64,000 nucleotides of DNA, taken from positions 1,984,001 through 2,048,000 of the forward strand of contig OZ024841.1 of assembly GCA_964017145.1 (NCBI GenBank). Reading direction: 5' to 3'. This DNA comes from Agrocybe praecox. Taxonomy: Eukaryota; Basidiomycota; Agaricomycetes; Agaricales; Agrocybaceae. This document shows positions 44,727 through 60,148 of this stretch, piece after piece (the first letter of the stretch is position 1; the number at the start of each line of letters is the position of its first letter). The translations under genes were made by a program, and so were the position numbers. The notes under the pieces were generated by a model. The model saw nothing but the letters and a program-made list of their open reading frames with translations. It was not told the DNA's origin and made no database searches.

Positions 44727-46171
44727 GGCTTTTTTTTCGCATTTTCTTTTTCTTCTCTCTCTTCCAGATTTCATTTATTTTGCGTTCACTTCTGCTCTTT
44801 CTCTTCACTGTTTATATATTGGAATAGGGAGTCTATGCACACACACACACACACACACACACGTAGTCACGTCTTATGCATATTGTATGGTCTTAATGTC
44901 CTTTTTTCTTCTTTTTTTCTTTCCTTCAGGCTTTTGTGTCCACTTTGTTCCATACATATTACTATTTTACCCACTCTCAGTTATTTCTCCAATGCGCATT
45001 TTCAATCACTGCTCAACTTGATGACAATCTCCACGCTTCGAATAATCCTTGGAAACGTCAGGTGAAGTGAACATTGGCTAGGGTCATCCACCCCAATCAA
45101 AGTGTTAAATGCAATAATCATGTATTCGAAAAATGCATTGGCACAGGTCAGATATGGAGATTCAGCACTTGAAATGATGGAACTAAGATTTTTAAAGGGC
45201 TGGATGATAAATTCTTCGAAAATGGAACAAAAGGGAGTTCTACCCTACATTCTCTGACTCTCGTCAGAGAGTGGACACATCTCAACCTTTTTTCATTTGC
45301 ATTCATGTGCTCTTGAGAGTTTGACACCCAATTGCACCCGAAGGATGGATTGTTTCTTTTTTTAGGAGCATCGAGGATCAAACCTTGATCAAACCAGCGA
45401 GGTCTGCGAATTCATTTGTCCCACGCTTTAAGCATGGGCCAGGGCACGCTACACTGATAACCATTCCACTCTATTCCACTATACCCCCGTTAGAATCAAA
45501 GGTGTTTCACGAAACATATCACACCCGTGAGTATTTTTTTTACAGGCCTCAATATTCCCAAAATTTGGCCCTGCTATGATACAGATATACGGCCAGTGCA
45601 CAGCTCATAATTTTAAAAAAAATCCACGCGGTGGATAGATTGTATTTGAGGAAGAGCGTAATACATGTACAGGTCTCTAGCAAATGATAATTCAAGAATT
45701 GCATATTTGGGTGATTCGAAAGCCGACGTTCTTTTTTAATTGCCAGAGTGCTTCCACACTGTTGTTGAAATCCTAGCCCTTTCTGTGAGCAGCACAGTTA
45801 TCAGGAAATATCGTCGCGAAAGCCGGTTGATGGCTGCCACACTGTCAGGAATGAGCGGCTAATATCATGACATCCTTGATTAAAGCAACGGGTTTTCCGT
45901 GTCATTAGAATGTCAATGTGTAACAGTGTGTAACTTATCGAGCCTGGGATTGGTGGAGGTAGAGAGGAACGAGGAACGTTGTCGGGAAGACGGGTTCCAC
46001 TTGAAAACCGGAAACACGGATTTATCCATAATACATATCACGTGGATCTGGGGTAGGAACGTCGCCGCAATTGGACTCCGACTAATCCTCTCGGTCTGCG
46101 GTGATTCACTTCTCTTTCTTCCTTTACCATCTTCCTTTTTTCTTTTCTCTCTGTAAAGATAAATCTTCACT
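44727..46171. other. intergenic, includes a (CA)n microsatellite
   Basis: About 1.4 kb: 3' UTR of the low-complexity protein gene and promoter of the Lon gene. No further gene supported. Confidence 0.4.
44838..44862 (+). repeat. (CA)n microsatellite, about 12 units
   Basis: Uninterrupted CA dinucleotide run, about 110 bp downstream of the stop at 44726, so probably in the 3' UTR. Confidence 0.9.
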
Positions 46172-49100
46172 ATGGCTACCTCCAAATTGTCAGTACTAGC
46201 GCTATCTCATCCACTTATCCTCTTACCGGCTTCCCGGTTCACCATGCCGGTCTCGAGAGAGATAGGGGAGACTTTAATGTCTCTCATCGAGGAATCGGAT
46301 GCTCTGCCCATCGTGGCCGCTATTCCAATAACGAGCGCCACTACACAACCGAATGGTGACCCACCGCTATCAGAGTGGGGCACTGCGGCTCGTGTACTTC
46401 GCCTCGTTAAGCCACCGGCGCGGAATCCTCGTCAACCATATCTTGTCTCGCTTCATGGACTCACACGAGTCCGATTAATCAACCTGTCCACGAAGAAACT
46501 CACAGGAGAAGACATCCTACGTCTGCCAACACATGATGTCGAATATCCACCTGCCGAAAAGGTACCTTCGCCGGAAGCAGTTGAGAAGTTCAAGCAAAGT
46601 GCTTTGCGATTACTCGACCGGCTCGCAAAGGATTCCGTTCAACAAGCTAGGAAAGAAGGCTATAACAAGATCTCCAATATGTTGGATGATATTGCTGACT
46701 CGAGGACACCCTGGATGGCGGATGTTCTCATCGGAAGTGTTAACGGTGAATATGGCGATAAACTTGGTGAGTACAGCTTTACATGGGCATGTGGCCTCCA
46801 TTTGTTCCTTTTCGTTCTTCATTATCGGGCTACTCGGACTCTTCCAACTACTAACAGTTAGTTGCACATCGCAGCTATTTCTGGTGGTTAAGGACCGGGG
46901 AAACACGTTTAAGCAGATTCGGCGGAATTTTCTCCAGCGTATGTGTGGACACGCTAATTTAACTCAACTTCTCAGCTGTACTCGGTACCCCTGACGCGGA
47001 AGCTCGTCTTGCGCTGGCTACCGAAATTTTCATTAAGCAAGCATCAATTTCCGAAGTCACCAAGAAGATTGCCACTGCCGTCGATGAAAGTTTATCGAAA
47101 CAACAGAAGGAATTCTTCCTTCGTCAACAACTTGCTGCCATCCAACGAGAGCTCCAAACTCTCCAACGATCGAATGGCGCACTCACTCCAACACCTGTAG
47201 ACGCCGGTTCAGGAGGTTCAAGCGATTTAGACGACGACGAGCAACATGAAGCCGACGATATGGCAGATTTGAAGAGGAAAATCGAGCTGATGGAACCAGG
47301 TTCAGAAGAACGCAAGATGGGTGTTAGGGAATGGAGGAGACTGAAAAGAATACCTGCGGGCAGTGTTGAGAATGGGGTCATCCGGTCGTATGTGAGTGAC
47401 ATAGTTTCGTCCCCAATTACTACCTCTGATTTCTTTTTTATTACTAGCTCGAATGGTTAACATCTGTCCCATGGCCAAATTCCAGCCTTCCGGCAACGAA
47501 CGACAGTAACGCATTAACCCCCAATCTGAAAGATAAATCGTTCCTTACAGCTGCTCGTACGCAACTCGATGCAGACCACTTCGGATTGGAGAAAATCAAG
47601 AAACGTTTGATAGAGTATTTGGCGGTAGTTAGACTGAAAGAACTCAACGCGGAGAGGGAGCAGGAAGAACAACAACGTGCTCAGGCGACAGCCGCCGCCG
47701 CCGCCGAAGTTGAGGCTAAAGCCAAGTCACAAGCCGAGCAGCTTTCCGCCAATGCAGAGGACAAGGTGGACGCAAGCAAGGATGTTGTTGTATTTGACAA
47801 GGATCATGCCCAAAAGCAACAACAATTACAGAAACCCGTGGCGATTCCTGTCAAACCTAGAGGCGGAAAGAAGAATATCAGGGGACCTATCCTTTTGTGA
47901 GTATTTCTTCGGTCTTGCCTTGAAATTTCTAACAGGGCATGTATAGGTTTGTTGGTCCTCCTGGTACCGGAAAGACGTCTCTCGGACAATCAGTTGCCAA
48001 AGCTCTCAACCGACCTTTCCAACGCATATCCCTTGGTGGTGTTCGAGATGAAGCGGAGATTAGAGGACATCGCAGGACCTACGTTGCCAGTGGTCCGGGT
48101 CTCATTGTACAAGCTTTGAGAAAAGCCGGACGGAATGACCCTGTTTTACTCTTGTGAGCGTCAATTCCTTTGAACATGCTTGCACGAATTAACAAATCAA
48201 ATAACAGAGATGAAATTGACAAGATTGGGCAGAGCAACTTCCATGGAGACCCGGGAGCTGCTTTATTAGAGGTTTTGGACCCCGAGCAGAATCATACATT
48301 CAATGTAGGTCGACTTTTGACTATAACGAGCTCCGAAAACCGATTGCAAATTCTCTTTTTAGGACCATTACATTAACGTTCCAATAGACTTAAGTCAAGT
48401 CCTGTTCATATGCACTGCCAATTCTCTAGAGACGATTTCTGCCCCCCTCCTTGATCGTTGCGAAATTATTCAATTAAGCGGTGAGTATTAACTGCACGTC
48501 TCATCTCCCTCCTATTACTGACGTCTGCTCTCAATAAGGATATACATATGATGAGAAGATGCACATTGCAAGACGTTTTCTCCTTCCCAAGCAACTAAAG
48601 GCTAATGGCCTAGATGCATCACATGTCACCATCACCGAACCAGCTTTGCTACACATCGCTACAAGATACACAAGGGAAGCCGGCGTGCGTAGTCTGGAAC
48701 GAGCAATTGGAGGCGTGGTACGATACAAGGCCGTCGAATGGGCCGAGTATCTCGATTCTTCGTCTGGCAGCGCGAGTGGGAACAATGCGGTCCTGGTATC
48801 ATCGGACAATGTGTACGATAAAGTAGTGGAAGAGCATCATCTGGAAAAGATCCTAGGCATTGCGAGGTGGGACGGAGAAGAAAGAGAAAGGGAAGAAAGA
48901 CGTGGTGTCGTTTATGGTTTAGTGGTTATGGGACAGGGAGAAGGTGGAATATTACCTGTGGAAACTATTGCTCTTCCTGGCACTGGGAGGTTAAAGTTAA
49001 CGGGAAGCTTGGGTGATGTGAGTCCAATAACTTTTACTGCTCCATGGATTGTATATACTGAAGATTTACGGTAGGTGATCAAGGAAAGCGGAGAACTTGC

Positions 49101-49684
49101 TCTAAGCTGGGTCAAGACATACGCATATGACTTGTGCATTACGAATTCCCGCTCGGAAGACGCATTGAAAGTACCGGAGCCCATTGACATTCACCTGCAT
49201 CTTCCCGCTGGTGCACAGAAGAAGGATGGACCAAGTGCCGGTATAGCAATGGTGAGATTATGTCTGAATTTAACTGATTCCGGATTGCCCTAATGCCCGT
49301 GTAGACTTGCGCCTTCGTTTCATTGCTCACTGGCGCGTGCGTGCCTACGAACATCGCCATGACCGGAGAGGTGAGATACTGTTCTTTAAAAAGTGTTTGC
49401 CAAGCACTATACTGAGGCATTTTTTCTAGATCACCCTGAGAGGCCGCGTCACACCCGTGGGCGGAATCAAGGAGAAGGTTCTTGGAGCACACCGTGCACA
49501 AATCACAAAGGTTATCCTTCCTTGGGCAAATCGGAAGGATGTGGAACATGACGTTGCTCTGGAAATCCGCAACGAGATGGAATTCGTTTTTGTTCGTACT
49601 GTCCGTGAGGCATTAGAGGCGGCTTTTGGAAAGGGCGCCTTGGGATGGAGAAGAGACACGCTTTTGCTTGAGAGTCGGCTGTGA
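46172..49684 (+). CDS. peroxisomal Lon protease (LONP2/Pln type)
   Basis: ATP-dependent AAA+ serine protease for quality control of peroxisomal matrix proteins. The ATG at 46172 gives [27 protein letters not shown], the LON substrate-binding domain without a mitochondrial presequence. The helical region follows ([22 protein letters not shown]). The AAA+ module has Walker [10 protein letters not shown] (about 47955-47980), [26 protein letters not shown], Walker B LLLDEIDKIG, and sensor residues. The protease domain has the Ser motif [11 protein letters not shown] (Ser codon 49234-49236) and the Lys motif [12 protein letters not shown]. The protein ends SRL, a canonical type-1 peroxisomal targeting signal. 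A Lys/Gln/Ala-rich insert of about 70 residues (about 47640-47860) precedes Walker A. Around nine short introns. Everything needed for activity is present. Confidence 0.93.
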
Positions 49685-52075
49685 GATTCCTTATTTTTTT
49701 CAAGTGGTTTTCTATTGTTGTTTCTAGTATCTTTTTTCGGAATTCTTTTCTTTTTTCGTGTATTTCTAGTCGCTTTTATAATTGCTTTCTGCATTTCGAA
49801 CTGTTGTTGTACACATATATTTATCTCATTCTCATTCCTTTTTTTACTCACTTTCTCTGTAGATAGGAGTAGGTAAATCAATACACGGACCTGTCAAATT
49901 TTATCCGCATGAGAAGCCGATGCGTGTAGAATTGAGAAACAGGTTTGGATGTCAGATCATCACAATGTCGGCGTCCCGCACGATAGCAGAATCCCAGCGC
50001 TCATCAAAGCTTGCTCATTGGTCAAGTTGGACAACGCGTCGCGCGACGCCCTACACGTGATATGATCCGCGGTTTGAAGTTCCCGAATCCCGAAGTGCAG
50101 TTTCCAACCTCTCCTTCCATGGACCATCATGTGGATGACTGCCCTACTTTGTGTGTTATCAGAATCAATGACGGGCATCCAAAATGCTGCGAAGGATCGC
50201 GTTCGGTCGTTTGGCGTTCGGTCGTTTGGCAGACATACATAGATTCATTCTCTAGCATGCGTCAGCCTTGAAGGGATCGAGAAAAAATACAAGTTCCATA
50301 GGACGTCACTTTCTCAATCATGGCACATATTGGCGTATCGACAAGAGGCGACATAATTGACCATTTCCTGCTGGGATTCCATTTAACAGATACTTGTTGA
50401 TGACGGCTTGCATTGGTGCAATGTAGAAGTCACTAGAAGCACTTCATGAACGAAGTCATCACTCGTGGCATCTAGGCTACCGCCAACTTTCTCTTCTCTC
50501 TATCCCATACATGGCGTGGTATGCCTGCAAACCTCGCTTGTGATGCCTGGACAATGATCATGCGAAAGATTTACATTGCGTTTGGGTTGATATTGGATAC
50601 TTGTACTGGGCAATGCAAAGCAGTGCTTCTGTGAATATGCTTCCAAGAATCATATATCGATGGATTTCGCATCTTGATCGGTCGTTTTCTAGGGAAAGTA
50701 GGAAACCTGGTATGTAGTCTTCTTCGTATGAGTGCTATCTATGCTTCGAGTTTTCCGAGGATAAGATCCAGAGTAGCAGCGTAATTTCTTGACAAATGAA
50801 ACTCAGCATCGTTTCATATTTCCCCGTATTCGATGCAAGAGGCTGGCGCATAAATATGGCAGTACGCCTTATCCATGCTGACTCGTATATGTGGAGCAGG
50901 AAGGATAAGTATTACTCGTGTGCTCCATGTAGTTGGGGTCAGGGTTTGGTTAAGCTGAGTGCGAAGTCAGTCTTGGCATATCCATGCATAAGGACTTTCT
51001 CTAACTCCCTCGACTCGTGTCTTGAATTCTTTGAGCGGCTGTTTCAACTTGGTCAGTGCACGCATAAGCGAGTCGCTTCTCTGGCCTCTCTGTTATATTA
51101 GCCCGAAATTCGATGTGTGAGGATCCGTCTTTTATCATACTTTTCATGACACATTTCCGGTTTAGCATCTATGTGGGCGAATCACTGTGGCGGGTGTAGT
51201 ATAGTAATGATATTTGATAGATAGATGTGTACGCTCGAAGTCGTGGATGTATTCGTGTTCCAAGAACGGGGACCTCCGTCAAAGTCAAGTGATGGTGCTT
51301 TAATTCCCAGGAACTGTGCGTCTTGTCATTTGACCTTTGCTAGCCCATGTACTAGTAAGTATAGATGTCATACATCAACATGCAGGCGGACAGACATGTA
51401 TGATCGATATCGTTCGTTATTTTAAAACCAGAGGATATAAACCTTGCTGGCAAGCACAGAACCCTTTCTTCCCCGCCCACTGGTGTTCTGCTCGGAGGTC
51501 ACTATCCCACCGCCTAACAGCTTTTCTTCCTTCGTCCCTTAGCATAACTCAAGGAAGTGACTTTATCCTCGTGGTGTTTGCGTAGAAGGATATTTTCTCA
51601 CCACAAGAGCGACCTAATTCATCGGCCAAAGGCGATTCTTCAACACATAGTCGATTGACTATACCACTATTCGGACGATGGGGAACATTTATCTCGAGTT
51701 CATCTAGTGAGTCTGATGCTTTGGGTCTTTGCAAGATCCGTAAAATTGATCGCCCTATTATTTCATCTTATATCATAGTTGGGGTATGTGGTCAGGAACT
51801 TCAGGGTCATAATTTGGGGCTAATCGTTGTTCCTACTTTCGTGTTGCTCTTTCCGCATCTTAGGCTTCGTGGGACTTATAAATCTCGCGTGAGTATTTTC
51901 TCCACGATAGGTCTCGTCCTTGCGCAGAGTAATAATATTCGCTGCCAGCGCGTCAATTGTGGTATTTTACACAACGACGATCGAACGAAAGCATGCGCAG
52001 GCATCCAGGAATACTATACTTCGCTCCTCCCGCCCATCGCCACCCTCGTTTAAATCACCCTCAACCGGATACATA
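49685..52075. other. gene-poor stretch upstream of the 52-kb membrane protein
   Basis: About 2.4 kb. The last 400-500 bp probably hold 5' exons of the next gene: donor/acceptor-like sites occur at 51700-51925 and an open frame reaches back to 51920. A perfect 15-bp tandem duplication (GTTCGGTCGTTTGGC twice) lies at 50201-50230. No other gene is supported. Confidence 0.35.
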
Positions 52076-52522
52076 ATGCTCAGTCTATTTACCGGCCTCT
52101 TGAATTTTGGTGGAGGGTTTCTACGGCTCAGGCGTATTCACTTCCTCGAGTTGCCGAGAATAGAGTGGATTGTTGATCTCATTAGTGGAATCGATGGGGG
52201 AGACGAATTCCTGGAGCTCCTACAAGCCAAATGGCTTGTCGCGCTGAATGATTGGACGAGTTTGTTCTTGGCGTCTACTTTCATCCTTGCAGGTTTTTTC
52301 AATGTGGCGACCGTTAGGCAAATACGGCTGAACGATCGGGAGGCGGTGGACGATGAGGAGCAGGACATGAGGCTGCCCAGGTACAGCTATGGGCCATCAA
52401 CAGTTTTTGTCCTCGATGAAAAGATGAAGATGGACATCGCCACTCAAGGTTCCGTTATGAAAGGAGCACCAGCGCAAGATGCCCTATTGGAGGATAAAGC
52501 GGAGCTGATCGATGTATCATGA
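52076..52522 (+). CDS. unknown protein with membrane segments (3' part of a gene)
   Basis: Open frame MLSLFTGLLNFGGGFLRLRRIHFLELPRIEWIVDLISGIDGG... with a hydrophobic segment WTSLFLASTFILAGFFNVATV. A charged tail follows (QIRLNDREAVDDEEQDMRLPRYSYGPSTVFVLDEKMKMDIA), ending LIDVS at 52522. The frame is open upstream to 51920 and contains another hydrophobic run (VIIFAASASIVVFYTTT). The ATG at 52076 may therefore be internal and the gene may begin near 51680 (ATGGGGAACATTTATC) with small exons I could not join with certainty. No family recognised. Codon use and the absence of stops make it likely to be real. Confidence 0.5.
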   Translation: MLSLFTGLLNFGGGFLRLRRIHFLELPRIEWIVDLISGIDGGDEFLELLQAKWLVALNDWTSLFLASTFILAGFFNVATVRQIRLNDREAVDDEEQDMRLPRYSYGPSTVFVLDEKMKMDIATQGSVMKGAPAQDALLEDKAELIDVS

Positions 52523-53102
52523 AGAGCAGGAATAAAATTTTATTGTCATCGGGAGATGGTGTCAAGCCTCACCCTGCAATTAATCAGCGTTGTATGTATA
52601 TCTTTAGAGCATTGATTCGGTAACCTCTTTATATTATATTTATTATACTGCGCTTGGACAGCCACATGTATATACTTTACTACCCTTACTTTACTATACA
52701 CGATGGTCTCGTATATACTTTTATATCACATCATATTGGATTAGGGAAACGAATTTGTACCCCCGAAGTTGTCCCGTTTATCATGGCTTGCCTATTTTTG
52801 GAATAATCGTGATAGGCGCTCAAACTTGAAGCGAGACGGAGGAGAACAAGGATGTACACATTCTATCAAGGAATTTCATGACCACAGTATACGTCCGTGG
52901 ACATGTACCAAAAAGGAAGTTGCATATCCTTAACAGTACATGCCGATTAGTTTGAGACCCTATGATGACATTATGACCCCTACCCGCCAAAGAAACAGTG
53001 TCTTAGTTTATTTATAGGAGAGGATATGCGAGCCTGGTCATCCAGCGATTGAAAAACACCCCTCTTTCATCCCTCTACCACCCACTCAGTCTCATCAACA
53101 AC
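52523..53102. other. intergenic, gpd copy 1 promoter
   Basis: About 580 bp. Contains the weak TATA-like TTTATTTATAGG near 53007-53018 and a CT-rich leader just before the ATG at 53103. Nothing else seen. Confidence 0.4.
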
Positions 53103-54562
<1,460 letters not shown>

Positions 54563-55321
54563 ATTGTTTACGGTGTGCCCTCTAGTCATAGTCTAGGCGT
54601 GGCGTAATTTTTGCTTACCTCTGTAATATTGTACTATTATTAATTCTTTGTGTTAAATCCGCTACTCAGAACCTGAAACTGCAATAATCATCCGAGTCAG
54701 CGAGTGATTCCAATTTTCCGGGAGCGAGTTTTGAAAGGGGCATCATTGATCAATTTGGATTAGATCTGATAAGACCGAGCTGGCTTATCCGCAAAGTCTT
54801 CAAGAAATCCAGCGGTAAGTGCGGTACAGTTGGCGATTCACAATTCTTTGGGGTGTTAATCAAATAACTCATGTGTTCGTGTCGTGATGTCTAGATCGTC
54901 TAAATCGTACATACGGCTCTGTCGTTTTTCCCGACGCTTCCAATTTGATCGGTCGAAGATGGTCGAACCTGAAAGAAGGAAAGCATCCGACTTTACATAT
55001 CAACTGCACATTCAAGTTGTACAAGGCGAGCCTAGGCGAGCGTATTTATTACTGCAAATCATATATTTAAACTCTGTTGCAGGACGCCTGGTGTGGTCTA
55101 GAGCGGAGCGGGCGCAGTAAAAATGGGGATGATGTCAAAGACGAGCAATCATAAACATAAACCGAATAAATCCAGAGATGTCGTGATTGGCTGACGCAGC
55201 CTGCCATCGATAGATAATCTGGCGCGGAACTATAAGTAGTCCACTTCGGACGACGCAATCTTTCTTCTTTGACCCACATTTTTTTACATCCCTTACCCCT
55301 ACATACCCCATATAAGTCACC
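54563..55321. promoter_or_regulatory. gpd copy 2 promoter region
   Basis: About 760 bp between the tandem gpd genes. A TATAAGTA box is at 55231-55238, 84 bp before the gpd2 ATG, followed by a pyrimidine-rich leader (55255-55315), as usual for strong fungal promoters. The sites are seen; strength is inferred. Confidence 0.55.
55231..55238 (+). promoter_or_regulatory. TATA box of gpd copy 2
   Basis: TATAAGTA, 84 bp before the start codon, followed by a pyrimidine-rich leader. Confidence 0.6.
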
Positions 55322-56871
<1,550 letters not shown>

Positions 56872-57186
56872 ATGCCTAAAACTTTCTAAAAAATTTGGAA
56901 GCAAAGGATCTCGTTTCTTTTCTTACTCGTTTTTTTGGACGATATACAATCTAAAACAGATATCTCGTTGTAATTCTTTATAGACAAACCAATCAATCAA
57001 TTGTATAAATACATTCATGCGGTACATATTGAGTATAGGACGACCCCCGCAGAAGCTAATATAGGCTACCACGTCTACGCTAGCAAACGTTCGTTAGCGC
57101 ACAACTGTATAGGATGTAGGTAGATTTTTATACATATATCATGATGTTGCATATGCGAATCAACGTTGTTCGCTTTGAAAGATCTG
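56872..57186. other. convergent intergenic, gpd2 / amidohydrolase
   Basis: 315 bp of 3' UTR sequence of two convergent genes; nothing else seen. Confidence 0.4.
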
Positions 57187-59859
57187 TTACAATGTTCCAT
57201 ACATGACTTCTCCGTCGATTACGGTCGCCTTGACTTTGGCCGATAAAATTTCATCCACAGGAACAGTCATGATATTTTTGTCGAGGATAACAAAATCGGC
57301 CTTCTTTCCAGGAGTGAGTGACCCAAGAGTGTGTTCGGCAAAAGACGCGTAAGCAGCATCCAGAGTCATTCCTTTCAGTGCTTGTTCTCGAGTAAGCCTC
57401 TGTTCGGGAAACCTGAGGTACGGGTTAGTTGGGAATAATATCTTCGGAATAATCTGGGTGTGCTTACCATCCACCGGAACCATGGGGAGATGTTCCGTCT
57501 ACTGATAACCTAGAAACAGCGGCGTAGAAACCTAGGAGTGGATTTACCCCTTCGATGGGAAAGTCCGACCCGAGGGGGAGTACGCCATGGGGAGATGCTC
57601 TGCATTATCATTACCTGTCAGACGAATTTCCGATATCGTGATAATGACTCCAATGACTCACTGCAGAAGGGTTTGATACGCATACGCGCCTTTAATCCTA
57701 TCCGGACCCTATCGGAATGAGTTTACTAAGCTGCGAGGAATAGCGAAAATCCGACTCACCAATCGGATTTGCGCATACCACATGTCTGACGTTCTTTTGG
57801 GGTGCGAGGTGAGTCAGTGGAAAATGCAAATGAATCGTACAAGTGGGGAAGACTGACGCATGTGTGGGTTGGACACTTGGAATAACTGGAAGGGTGTAAA
57901 GTGTCATTATCAGGAAGATGGTAAAACAAATTGAAGAAAGAAAGAAGCACACCTCCCAATCGTCCGATACGCTTCAGATCTTCAGGAGAGAAGATTTGGG
58001 CGTGTTCTATCCTAGGACGCCATGTCGAGACGTTTCCTCCTCTTTTCTCTAATATTTCTTCATATATATCAAGAATGACATGGTTAGCACGATCTCCGAT
58101 ACAATGAATGTTCTAGCAGGAAATTCAACGATTGATATCATTTTCGCATGGAAATACAAAGGAAGACTGCATACAGTTTGCCATCCATCCTTCCAGAACT
58201 GTTCAACCAGCTTTTTGAGGTTCGCTGGACTGCTAAGCATTAGCCCACTTGTCTCAGGGTCATCTGAATATGGCTTGAGGAGTGCTGCTCCCCAAGAACC
58301 CAGGGCACCTGTAATCACCCGTCACAATGTATCTGACTTGAATAGCGTGCAACTGCTTACCATCTGCGAATAACTTGATACCTCGCAAGTTAAGTCTACC
58401 ATGTTTGCCGTAGTTGATCAAACGGGGGATTTTGTCACCCCAGTATTCGTCCGAAGCAATGTTGCCCATGAGATAGAGTCGGGCCTGCATTCATCCATGA
58501 GTTGTATGCTACTATAAAGTGACGAGCAAGCGGATAATCATACAGGTAGCTTTCCAGCATCTGCCATCCTATGCATGGAATTTGAGTATATAGAAAGTAT
58601 ACTTCAAGATGAACCCTCACTCTCGGAAGAATTTAATGTGTTCAGGTTTCGTGTCCGCGTCGTGGATAGAGGTTAAACCATAAGATAGAGCTTCCTTGAT
58701 CGTCACGTCAAAGAAATTCGACATCTGGTCATGGGTCCAGGGCGGGATTGGGATTAGGCTGACAGCGTTGTCTACGAAGATACCTGCGAGTAAAAGCAGT
58801 TTATTAAGTTATGTGTGAGTGATAGACATAAAGATTCGAGAATTACCTGTTGGCTTTCCTTCTTCGTCGCGTACTATCAACCCTCCATCCACTTTGTCTG
58901 GTAAATCAGGCATGAGCTCTAGGACGGCCGAAGATACCCATCGAGCATGTCCGTCCACACGACTAAGCGAGATGTAACGTCCTTTTAACAACGGGTCCTT
59001 GTCTAGATCACTCTGTTATGAGCATTGAGCATTTTAAGTGAGTATTAGATTTGTGTCCGAATGTAAACTGTGGTTGCGTACCGCGGTAGGGAACTTTGCA
59101 CCTTCCCATTTAGTTTGATCCCATCCCATTCCTTCGATCCAACGCGTCGAGATTTTCTCAACATCAGGGTGGGATAGAATATATGCTTTAATGCGATCGA
59201 TAACCTCTATACGCGTCGGTTAGAACGAAAGTTTGGTTTCCTGACTTCCAAGATACGATCATCAAGGACACGCACTTACCATCGACAGATTTACTGCCCA
59301 TCAGAGGCAATTGACGCATATACCCATTCTCAATAACGTGTGCGTGTGAGTCTATAAAGTTCAGCTAAAGTAGGCTGATAGGTAGGTCAAAGAGAGAGAA
59401 GTGGCTCACCCGTGAGCCCCGGTAGTACCACAGCACCCTCCTCTACTTCAATGACCTTCCTACCACGCGACTGTATTGTCTTCAACAACCAAACAGGGAG
59501 AACACTTTCAAGGCTATCCAGATACTTTGAAGTATACGTCAGATCCGCTACATAAGACATAATTATTCGACCGGGTCAACTGGGAGTTCAATGCCTGAAC
59601 GGAATTCGAACTTACCATAATACCCCACATCAACGATATTCGACCCTTGTACTGAAATACATTCCACACGAGGGTGTGCAGGGTCCACTGTGTATATTTC
59701 CCGAGACTTTGAGCAGACAATGTACGATTTCGCGTATTGCTGGTTGAGAAATACAACTCCAGACACGCTTAACGCAATTCCAAGAAGCCATCGTCGCGTG
59801 AAATGAGCTGCACCCGTACGAGGTTGCTCTTTTCGATGAGTTGTTTTCGCGGTCTTCAT
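57187..59859 (-). CDS. amidohydrolase family 3 protein (YtcJ-like), copy A
   Basis: Metal-dependent hydrolase of the amidohydrolase-3 group (bacterial YtcJ, plant LAF3); the natural substrate is unknown. The ATG at 59857-59859 gives MKTAKTTHRKEQPRTGAAHFTRRW, then a membrane anchor LLGIALSVSGVVFLNQ (about residues 25-41). The catalytic barrel follows: VVLPGLTDSHAHVIENG (metal-binding HxH, exon border inside), RWIEGMGWDQTKW, LSRVDGHARWVSSAVLEL, YGLTSIHDADTKPEHIKFFRELADAGKLPVRLYLMG, GIKLFADGALGSWGAALL, NIHCIGDRANHVILDIYE, RIEHAQIFSPEDLKRIGRLGVIPSVQPTHA and PLGSDFPVEGVNPLLGFYAAV. The last exon contains LTPGKKADFVILDKNIMTVP. More than ten short introns. All usual metal and active-site blocks are present. 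The N-terminal anchor suggests a membrane-bound enzyme (inference). Confidence 0.85.
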
Positions 59860-60148
59860 GACTGAGGGTGTGTTCTGCTACTCCTCTGAGGAGAGCGTAT
59901 ACAGAACGAGGGAGAAGGAAGGAAAGGAACTTGGGGATGCGCCACAAAAAAGGAACTTTGAAAATGACAGGACTGATGAACCGGCGGTTAGCCTAATTTG
60001 ATTAGCCGAGCGGCAATCACAGTCCGGAGAAACATCTCTATAAATAAATTTATGGACTTGGTCGTGCTCGTCAATTAATGAATCAAAAGTCGTATCTATG
60101 TATTTCGAATTTTAAGAGGGATATAAAATTAGTAGCATCTGAGTACTC
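59860..60148. other. intergenic, promoter of amidohydrolase A
   Basis: Under 300 bp between the alpha/beta hydrolase stop and the amidohydrolase start. AT-rich, nothing else seen. Confidence 0.4.
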
